Positions 7,800 through 14,875 of a stretch of DNA of 64,000 nt are shown here, one piece after another. Each line of letters begins with the position of its first letter. The stretch's first letter is position 1. The DNA comes from Neorhizobium vignae (GTDB taxonomy: Bacteria > Pseudomonadota > Alphaproteobacteria > Rhizobiales > Rhizobiaceae). The translations under genes and the position numbers were made by a program. The notes below the pieces were generated by a model that was not told the DNA's origin, made no database searches, and saw nothing but the letters and a program-made list of their open reading frames with translations. The DNA is taken from NCBI RefSeq assembly GCF_000732195.1, contig NZ_JNNU01000002.1, positions 868,001 to 932,000 on the forward strand, read 5' to 3'.

Positions 7800-10700
7800 T
7801 TACGCGACATGGGTGAGCGGCTCCCTCGCCCGCCATTTCGCAACGAGATCGGTTTTACGCTTTTCGAAACGCTCGACGGATGCGAGCTTCACATGGCCGA
7901 AGCCGCGAACCATGTCCGGCAGCCCGGCAAGCTCGACGGCAAGCGCATGATTGCCGATATCGACCCCGGCCGAAAGCTCGGTCACGAGATCGAAATAATC
8001 CGCGATGAGCTGCCGCTCCATCCGCCGCTCGCCCGTGCGGCCGAAAGGATCGAAGGGCGTGCCGCGCAGGAATTTCAGCTTTTCAAGCACCCCGAACGCG
8101 GAGCGTATCCATGCGCCAAAGGCGATCTTCGCCGGATGGCCGGTGCGCTGGTCGATCTTGGCGATCATCGGCGGCGCGAGGTGATGCCTGATCCTGAAAT
8201 CGCCTTCGAACTGCTCGGCGAGCTTCTGTTCAAAACTCCGGTCGCGATGCAGCCGGGCGACTTCATACTCGTCCTTGTAGGCCATCAGCTTGAAGGCGTT
8301 CTTCGCCACCGCTTCGGCAAATCCGGTCACGCCGCGCAAACGCATCTCGGCCGATTTCGCGATATCCACGAGACCGGTATAGCGCGCCGCATAGGCGGCG
8401 TTCTGGTAAGCGGTCAGGAAGCCGACACGGCGGGCGACGATCTCGTCCAGCGTCTCGGCCTTCGGTTCGCTCTTGGTAAGCCCTGCCTCACGGGTTACGG
8501 AGACCAAGTCCACGGCAGCACGACGGCCCCAGCCGAAGGCGGCGCGGTTCATGGCGATGCCGGTGCCATTGAGCTCGATCGCCTTGTCGATGGCGGCAAG
8601 GCTGATCGGCACCAGCCCACGCTGCCACGCATGACCGAGCAGGAACATGTTGGCGGCAATCGCGTCGCCCAGCAGCGCGGTTGCCATGTCGGTTGCGGGA
8701 ACCGTCTCGACGGCATCGTCTCCGGCGGCGCGGCGCAGCGATTTCAGCGTCGCCTCCTGCCGGAAATCGATCGTCGTATCCTTCACGAAGGAAGCGGTCG
8801 GCGCAAAATGGTCGTCGATAACAGCCCGCGTCTTGTTCTTTGCGAACGAAGCGAGCGAATTCTTCTGCGCGGCGACGACGATATCGAAGCCGAGCACGAG
8901 GTCGCTCTCGCCGGGACCGACCCGCACCGCGTTGATCAACGCGGGGTCCGTCGCCAGCCGGATATGCGACACAACCGAGCCGTTCTTTTGGGCAAGGCCG
9001 GTCTGGTCGAGCGTCACCAAGGCCAGCCCGTCGAGAAGGGCCGCCTGGGCCAGGATGGCGCTGACGGTGATGACGCCGGTACCGCCGATGCCGGCAAGCA
9101 GCATGCTGTAGGGCGTCTCGAAGGTCGCGGTGAAAACCGGCAACGGCAGGTCGTCCGTCTTCACCGATTTCGACTTCGCCGCCGGCTTGCGGATGCTGCC
9201 GCCCTCGACGGTGACGAAGCTCGGACAGAAGCCCTTGATGCAGGACAGATCGGTATTGCAGCTCGACTGGTTGATACGGCGCTTGCGGCCGAATTCGGTC
9301 TCCTGCGGCTCGATCGAGATGCAGTTGGAGACGGCGGAACAGTCGCCGCAGCCTTCGCAGACCAGTTCGTTGATGAAGGCGCGCTTGTCGGAGACCGGAT
9401 AGGCGCCGCGTTTCCGCCGACGGCGTTTTTCCGCGGCGCAGACCTGGTCGTAGACCAGCACAGTGACGCCGGGGATTTCGCGCAGTTCGCGCTGCACCGC
9501 GTCAAGCTCGTCGCGGTGATGGATGGACACTTCGCGCGGCAGATTGCCCTGCCAGACCTCCGGCCGCTCGGCGACCACGACGACGCGCGCCGCACCTTCG
9601 GCCAGCATCTGGCCGACGATACCCGGCACAGTGACGTCGCCGTCATGCTTCTGGCCGCCGGTCATGGCGACGGCGTCGTTATAGAGGATCTTGTAGGTGG
9701 CGTTGACCTTGGCCGCGATCCCGGCGCGGATGGCAAGCAGGCCCGAATGGAAATAGGTGCCGTCGCCCATATTGACGAAGATATGCTTCTCGTCGGTGAA
9801 GGGCGACAGGCCGATCCAGGCACCGCCCTCGCCGCCCATCTGGGTGAAGGTCGAGGTGTTGCGGTCCTCGTTGCCGATGATCATCATGTGGCAGCCGATG
9901 CCGGTCGAGGCACGGCTTCCTTCCGGCAGTCGGGTCGAGACGCTGTGCGGACAGCCGGAGCAGAAATAGGCCTCGCGCTTCAGGGCAGTCGCCTCGACGC
10001 CCATGGCGATCGACATTTCCTCCACGAAACGCGCCCTGGCCTGCAACGCGTCGTCGAGCGTGCCGAGCCGAGAGAGGATGGCCTTGGCGACCGAGAGCGT
10101 ACCGATCTCGCCGATCGCCTGCAGCAGGGTCGAACCACTCTCGCCGGCCTTGCCGAACACGCGCGGACGCCGCTCGGTGGGCAGGTTGAAAAGCTGTGCC
10201 TTGATCTGGTCTTCAAGGATCGAGCGTTTTTCCTCAACCACGAGCAGTTCGTCGACACGGGAAGCGAAATCCGCGATCCCTTGCGGCTCCAGCGGCCAGA
10301 CCATCCCGACCTTGTAGAGCGCGATGCCGAGTTCTGCGGCACGGGCTTCGTCGATGCCGAGCAGCGCCAGAGCGCCTAAAAGATCGAGCCAGGATTTGCC
10401 GGTCGAGACGATGCCGAGCCGGGCGCGGCCCGTGCTTCCCCAGATGGCGCGATCCAGCCGGTTGGCGCGGGCAAAAGCCTGCACGGCGAGCATCTTGCGC
10501 TCGAGCCGCAGTTCCATCGCATGCGGCCCGTCCGGCCAGCGCAGCGAGAGGCCGTCCGGCGCGAAGGTCTCGTCCGGGATGACGATCTGCGGTTTGTCCG
10601 GATCGAGATCGACGGTCGCCGAACATTCGACGATCTCGGTCTGGCATTTGAAGCCTATCCAGGCACCGGAATAGCGGCTCATCGCATAACCGAGCAGGCC

Positions 10701-11276
10701 GTATTCGATATATTCGCCGACGCCGGCCGGCGACAGCAGCGGCACCATGGCCGAGATCAGGTTGTGCTCGCTCTGGTGCGGCAGGGTGGAGGATACCGCG
10801 CCATGATCGTCGCCGACCAGCAGCAGCACGCCGCCGTTCGGGTTGGTGCCAATCGCATTGGCATGGCGGATCACGTCCATGCTGCGGTCGACGCCCGGCC
10901 CCTTGCCGTACCACATGCCGAACACGCCGTCGTAACGCACGCCCTGGAACATGCCGGTCTGCTGCGTGCCCCAGACGGCGGTCGCAGCCATGTCCTCGTT
11001 GAGGCCCGGATGGAATTTCACATGGGCTGCATCGAGAAACTTTTTCGCACGCGCCATCTCTCGGTCGAAGCCAGCGAGCGGGGAACCGCGGTATCCGGAA
11101 ACGTAACCGGCCGTATTCAGGCCTCGCGCCAGGTCTCGCTGACGCTGAATCATCGGCAGGCGCACCAGAGCCTGGGTGCCCGACACCAGGATGCGACCTT
11201 TTTCCAGCGTATAACGGTCGTCGAGGCTGACCTTGCTATCCGAGGGAGCCGTATCCGGCGCGGGATGGATCGACAT
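7800..11276 (-). CDS. Indolepyruvate:ferredoxin oxidoreductase family protein (fused alpha/gamma)
   Basis: An 1158-residue thiamine-pyrophosphate enzyme of the 2-oxoacid:ferredoxin oxidoreductase superfamily. The N-terminal pyrimidine-binding part (SGYRGSPLAGFD) is followed by the TPP-binding domain with GDGTYFHSG and YNDAVAMTGGQ, then the iron-sulfur segment CEGCGDCSAVSNC, and a C-terminal gamma domain (GIGGTGVITVSAIL). Such enzymes decarboxylate aryl or branched 2-oxoacids to the acyl-CoA and pass electrons to ferredoxin or another acceptor. The ATG directly follows the TAG of the FAD oxidase gene, so translation is coupled. Pairing with a 2-hydroxyacid oxidase suggests a 2-hydroxyacid to 2-oxoacid to acyl-CoA route; the true substrate is not visible. 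Confidence 0.9.
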   Translation of the reverse strand: MSIHPAPDTAPSDSKVSLDDRYTLEKGRILVSGTQALVRLPMIQRQRDLARGLNTAGYVSGYRGSPLAGFDREMARAKKFLDAAHVKFHPGLNEDMAATAVWGTQQTGMFQGVRYDGVFGMWYGKGPGVDRSMDVIRHANAIGTNPNGGVLLLVGDDHGAVSSTLPHQSEHNLISAMVPLLSPAGVGEYIEYGLLGYAMSRYSGAWIGFKCQTEIVECSATVDLDPDKPQIVIPDETFAPDGLSLRWPDGPHAMELRLERKMLAVQAFARANRLDRAIWGSTGRARLGIVSTGKSWLDLLGALALLGIDEARAAELGIALYKVGMVWPLEPQGIADFASRVDELLVVEEKRSILEDQIKAQLFNLPTERRPRVFGKAGESGSTLLQAIGEIGTLSVAKAILSRLGTLDDALQARARFVEEMSIAMGVEATALKREAYFCSGCPHSVSTRLPEGSRASTGIGCHMMIIGNEDRNTSTFTQMGGEGGAWIGLSPFTDEKHIFVNMGDGTYFHSGLLAIRAGIAAKVNATYKILYNDAVAMTGGQKHDGDVTVPGIVGQMLAEGAARVVVVAERPEVWQGNLPREVSIHHRDELDAVQRELREIPGVTVLVYDQVCAAEKRRRRKRGAYPVSDKRAFINELVCEGCGDCSAVSNCISIEPQETEFGRKRRINQSSCNTDLSCIKGFCPSFVTVEGGSIRKPAAKSKSVKTDDLPLPVFTATFETPYSMLLAGIGGTGVITVSAILAQAALLDGLALVTLDQTGLAQKNGSVVSHIRLATDPALINAVRVGPGESDLVLGFDIVVAAQKNSLASFAKNKTRAVIDDHFAPTASFVKDTTIDFRQEATLKSLRRAAGDDAVETVPATDMATALLGDAIAANMFLLGHAWQRGLVPISLAAIDKAIELNGTGIAMNRAAFGWGRRAAVDLVSVTREAGLTKSEPKAETLDEIVARRVGFLTAYQNAAYAARYTGLVDIAKSAEMRLRGVTGFAEAVAKNAFKLMAYKDEYEVARLHRDRSFEQKLAEQFEGDFRIRHHLAPPMIAKIDQRTGHPAKIAFGAWIRSAFGVLEKLKFLRGTPFDPFGRTGERRMERQLIADYFDLVTELSAGVDIGNHALAVELAGLPDMVRGFGHVKLASVERFEKRKTDLVAKWRAREPLTHVA

Positions 11277-12689
11277 CTAGGCCTGGCCCACCTGCTGCAC
11301 GGACACCGGCGCCTCGAAGACCCGGCCGCGATTGAGAATATAGTTCGGATCGAATGCGGATTTCAGCCGGCGCATGGTGGCGATCTCGGCCTCGCTGCGG
11401 GCATATTTCAGATACTTCACCTTGTCGGTCCCGATACCGTGCTCGGCGGAAACACCACCGCCGACCGCCTCGATGCCGGAAAAAATCGCCTCGGCGATCT
11501 TTTTCTCGTGATGGCTGAACATGCAGTAATGCAGGTTGCCGTCACCCAGATGCCCGAAGATATAGGTCCGCGCCTCCGGATCGATCTCGTCGACGGCGAG
11601 TGCGGCCTTGTCGAGGAATTCCTGCATGCGGGAAAGCGGCACGGAAATATCGAAGCCGATCATCACGCCGGTACCGAACAGATAGTCGTTGATGCCGTCG
11701 CGGATGCCCCAGAGCCCGTTGAACTCGCGCAGCGAATTGGAGAGCACCACGTCGGTCGCAAGTCCGTCTTCCAACGCCGCGGCAAGGGCCGCTTCGAAAC
11801 GCTCGTTGTCCTGATCCGGCGCCTGGCCCTGGATCTCGACCATGGCATACATGCCGGCCCCTTTTTCGACCGGCGGGCGGATGCCCATATAATCGACGGC
11901 GCCTTCATAGACATTCGGAAAGATCGCCTCGAAGGCGGAGAGCAGACCGGACAGCTCGACCCGGAGCTTCGCCAGCAATTCCTGCGCCGCCTTCAGCGAC
12001 GGCAGCGCCAGGAAGGCGTTGCGCTCGACCCGCGGTTTTGGATGCAGCTTGAGGCAGGCGCGGGTGATGACGCCGATCGTGCCCTCGGTGCCGATGAACA
12101 GCGGATTGAGATCGTAGCCGGAATTGTCCTTCGGCAGGCCCTTGAGCGAGGAGAGGATCGTCCCGTCCGGCAGCACCGCTTCCAGACCCATGACCTGCGC
12201 CCGGTACATGCCGTAACGCAGAACCCGGATGCCGCCGGCATTGGTGCCGATATTGCCGCCGACCGTGGCCGTGCCGCGTGCACCGATATCGACGCCGAAG
12301 AACAGGCCGACATCGCTCGCCGCCTCCTGCACGACCTGCAGCGGCGTGCCCGCTTTGACGATCATCGTCTGGGCCGCGACGTCGATCGACTCGACGCCGT
12401 TCATCCGTTCGAGCGAGATGGAGACCTCCCCCTCGATGGGCCGGGAGGAGCCGGAAAGCCCGGTACGTCCGCCCTGCACGACAACCGGCTGGCGCAGTTC
12501 ATTGGCTGCGGAAAGAATGGCGGAAACGTCTTCGGTATTGCGCGGGCGCAGGACGGCGGCCGGCCGCGCGCCGCGAGCAGTCGCATCCGCAGCATACCCA
12601 TCCGAAATCGCATCGCCGGTGAGGATCGCAGCGGCATCCAGCCTGCTTTCGAGACTGGCGACAAGACGGGTCACGCGGTCAGAGGACAA
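11277..12689 (-). CDS. FAD-binding 2-hydroxyacid oxidase/dehydrogenase (GlcD/D-lactate dehydrogenase-like)
   Basis: A protein of about 470 residues with an FAD_binding_4 domain (PVVVQGGRTGLSGSS, then GGNIGTNAGGIRVLRYG) and an FAD-oxidase_C domain (IFGHLGDGNLHYCMF, VSAEHGIGTDK). This is the VAO-type flavoprotein family of D-lactate, D-2-hydroxyglutarate and glycolate dehydrogenases. I place the start at TTG 12689 because a strong GGGGGAGGAAG site lies 6 bases upstream; a GTG at 12719 is the longer alternative. The stop codon touches the start codon of the oxidoreductase gene, so the two are one operon. Expected reaction: oxidation of a D-2-hydroxyacid to the 2-oxoacid used by that partner. Confidence 0.9.
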   Translation of the reverse strand: MSSDRVTRLVASLESRLDAAAILTGDAISDGYAADATARGARPAAVLRPRNTEDVSAILSAANELRQPVVVQGGRTGLSGSSRPIEGEVSISLERMNGVESIDVAAQTMIVKAGTPLQVVQEAASDVGLFFGVDIGARGTATVGGNIGTNAGGIRVLRYGMYRAQVMGLEAVLPDGTILSSLKGLPKDNSGYDLNPLFIGTEGTIGVITRACLKLHPKPRVERNAFLALPSLKAAQELLAKLRVELSGLLSAFEAIFPNVYEGAVDYMGIRPPVEKGAGMYAMVEIQGQAPDQDNERFEAALAAALEDGLATDVVLSNSLREFNGLWGIRDGINDYLFGTGVMIGFDISVPLSRMQEFLDKAALAVDEIDPEARTYIFGHLGDGNLHYCMFSHHEKKIAEAIFSGIEAVGGGVSAEHGIGTDKVKYLKYARSEAEIATMRRLKSAFDPNYILNRGRVFEAPVSVQQVGQA

Positions 12690-12892
12690 AGGCTTCCTCC
12701 CCCGCAAAACCTGCGCCACAGCTCTGCGCCCCGGCTCGGCCGAATGCGATTGCGCCCATTCTCTCGTTCCCCTTGCTTGTTGGGGGGCGAGGTTATTCCC
12801 ATTCCCCTATTTGTCAAACCTATATTTAAAAAGCAGTAGCCTTTTTGCCTTGCCCGTGGCATCACTATGGCAGGAACCATGGGAAGGGTGAC

Positions 12893-13651
12893 ATGATCCT
12901 CAAATACGACGAGGTCGTCCGTACGGGCATCGCCAGACAGGTATCGGACAATATCCGTTCCGCGATAATGGACGGCCGGCTGAAGATCGACGAGCGCCTG
13001 CCGACCGAGGAAGAACTTGCCCGAAGCTTCGGCATTTCCCGCCCGACGGTGCGCGAGGCCCTGAAGCGCCTCGCCGCACAGAATCTCATCCACTCCAAAC
13101 GCGGACCGACCGGTGGCAATTTCGTCAAGCGGCCGGATCCGGAGGGCCTGTCCAAGGCGATCACCGGCGCCGCCACCCTGCTTGTCGGCATCGGCGCCTT
13201 CGACATCGAAGAGATCATCACCGCCAGGCTTGAGACAGAGGCTGTCTGCTGCCGGTTGTCTGCCGCAAATCGCAGCGAAACCGACCTCGCAGCGATGGAA
13301 GCGGAGATCGCGGTGCAGCTTGACGAGGCGATCAGCGACGAGGATTTCTGCGCTTCGGACGTCCGCTTTCATAGGGCACTGGTGGACTCGACCGGCAACG
13401 GCCCGTTGAAGCTGATGATGTACACCGTCATCGAGGCCTTCATTCCGATCACCAACATGATCGTCTTCCGGGTACGCGAGCGCCGCCACGTCGCCTCGCT
13501 GCACCAGGAAATCGTCGATGCGGTACGCAGCCGCGAGGATGCCAAGGCTGCCGATGCGCTGGCCCGGCTGCTCGCCTACGTGCGCGAAAGCTATTCCGCC
13601 GTGCTCGACGCGCGCGCCAAGCGCGATACCGCCGTGCAGGCCTCCGCCTAA
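12893..13651 (+). CDS. GntR-family transcriptional regulator, FadR/FCD subfamily
   Basis: A 252-residue regulator. Residues 1-75 form the GntR winged helix (ERLPTEEELARSFGISRPTVREALKRL) and the rest is an all-helical FCD ligand-binding domain with the metal-ligand pattern D..FH (ASDVRFHRALVDSTGN) and a later H. ATG 12893 follows GGAAGGGTG. The 203-base divergent gap to the FAD oxidase gene holds an AT-rich stretch (about 12810-12840) that is probably the shared promoter/operator. It precedes the AcuI-like gene by 32 bases on the same strand. FCD regulators usually sense small carboxylic acids, which fits control of the neighbouring acid-degrading genes. Confidence 0.9.
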   Translation: MILKYDEVVRTGIARQVSDNIRSAIMDGRLKIDERLPTEEELARSFGISRPTVREALKRLAAQNLIHSKRGPTGGNFVKRPDPEGLSKAITGAATLLVGIGAFDIEEIITARLETEAVCCRLSAANRSETDLAAMEAEIAVQLDEAISDEDFCASDVRFHRALVDSTGNGPLKLMMYTVIEAFIPITNMIVFRVRERRHVASLHQEIVDAVRSREDAKAADALARLLAYVRESYSAVLDARAKRDTAVQASA

Positions 13652-13683
13652 ATTCAATCACACCGGGATATCGGGAGAGAGAC

Positions 13684-14679
13684 ATGACCGAGACCTTCAC
13701 CGCCATGGTGATCGATGCCGTCGACGGCAAGCCGAAAGGCGCCTTCAGAGAAATCTCGATCGCCGAGCTTCCCGACAACGACGTGCTGGTCGAGATCGCC
13801 TATTCGACATTGAACTACAAGGACGGACTGGCGATCACTGGCAAGGGCCGCATCGCCCGGCGCATGCCGATGATCGGCGGCATCGACCTCTCCGGCACCG
13901 TGGTCGAATCCCGCTCCCCCGAATGGAAGGCCGGCGACAAGGTGGTGCTGAACGGCTGGGGCTTGTCCGAAACCGAATGGGGTGCCTTTGGCCGCTACCA
14001 GCGCGTCAAGCCGGAATGGCTCATCCGCCTGCCCGACGCCTTCTCGATGGAACAGGCGATGGCGATCGGCACGGCGGGTTATACCGCAGCGCTCTGCGTC
14101 GATGCGCTGGAGAAATGGGGATCGATCAAGCCGGGTGAAGGCGAAGTGCTGGTCACCGGTGCGGCCGGCGGCGTCGGCTCGGTGGCAATCGCGCTGCTGG
14201 CGGCCCGCGGCTACAACGTCACCGCATCTACCGGACGGCCGGAAACCCACGACTACCTCGCCTCGCTCGGCGCCACCAATTTCATCGACCGCGCCGTGCT
14301 TGCCGAAAAGGGCGGCCCGCTGCAGAAGGAACGCTGGACCGGCGGCATCGACAGCGTCGGCTCGACCACCCTCGTCAATGCGCTCTCCCAGACGATGCGC
14401 GGCTGCGCCATCGCCGCCTGCGGCCTCGCCGGCGGGGCAGATCTTCCGGGAACCGTGCTGCCGCATATCCTGCGCGCCGTCACGCTGATCGGCGTCGACA
14501 GCGTCATCGCCACCCGCGAACAGCGGCTGTCGGCATGGGCGCGGCTCGCCCGCGATCTCGATCCCGCCAAGCTGGCGGAGATCACCACGACCGAACCGAT
14601 GTCCAACCTGCCGCAGCTTGCAGAGGATATTGTTGCCGGTAAGATCCGCGGCCGGGTGGTGATCGACGTGACGAAGTAG
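13684..14679 (+). CDS. acuI: YhdH/AcuI-type acryloyl-CoA reductase-like MDR oxidoreductase
   Basis: A 331-residue zinc-free medium-chain dehydrogenase of the YhdH/AcuI group. Recognisable parts are STLNYKDGLAITGKG, MIGGIDLSGTV, the VLNGWGLSE stretch, the VTGAAGGVGSVAIALL nucleotide-binding loop and GVDSV near the C-terminus, all typical of this subfamily. AcuI reduces acryloyl-CoA to propionyl-CoA with NADPH in 3-hydroxypropionate and DMSP catabolism. The gene follows the GntR regulator by 32 bases after a GGGAGAGAG site. Its location near an enoyl-CoA hydratase and an acyl-CoA synthetase supports a 3-carbon acid role. The symbol reflects family membership, not proof of substrate. Confidence 0.82.
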   Translation: MTETFTAMVIDAVDGKPKGAFREISIAELPDNDVLVEIAYSTLNYKDGLAITGKGRIARRMPMIGGIDLSGTVVESRSPEWKAGDKVVLNGWGLSETEWGAFGRYQRVKPEWLIRLPDAFSMEQAMAIGTAGYTAALCVDALEKWGSIKPGEGEVLVTGAAGGVGSVAIALLAARGYNVTASTGRPETHDYLASLGATNFIDRAVLAEKGGPLQKERWTGGIDSVGSTTLVNALSQTMRGCAIAACGLAGGADLPGTVLPHILRAVTLIGVDSVIATREQRLSAWARLARDLDPAKLAEITTTEPMSNLPQLAEDIVAGKIRGRVVIDVTK

Positions 14680-14691
14680 AAAACGGCATTC

Positions 14692-14724
14692 TGCCTGGCG
14701 GCTCAAGCGATCAGACGCCGGGCA
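14692..14724 (+). terminator. Possible stem-loop after the AcuI-like gene
   Basis: TGCCTGGCG (14692-14700) pairs with CGCCGGGCA (14716-14724) at 8 of 9 positions, 12 bases after the stop codon. There is no T-tract directly after it, so it is only a candidate transcript end. Confidence 0.35.
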
Positions 14725-14875
14725 AGACTGCCCCTCCGCCCGACACACTTCCCTAGCTTTTTACCGCATCGCCTCATGATCACTACGTCCACGCAGATCG
14801 ATCAGGGGCGGCTTTCCATTCACGGCATAGAGGCGCTAGAGATAGCTCCGGCAGAAAATCGCCTGACGTGGGAGA

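Noticed and set aside
7809..12839. Long open frames on the plus strand opposite the oxidoreductase and FAD oxidase genes (856 and 772 codons)
   Set aside because: They are mirror frames of GC-rich genes; translations lack any family motif and have Arg/Asp/His-rich composition, and the minus-strand genes have clear domains and ribosome sites.
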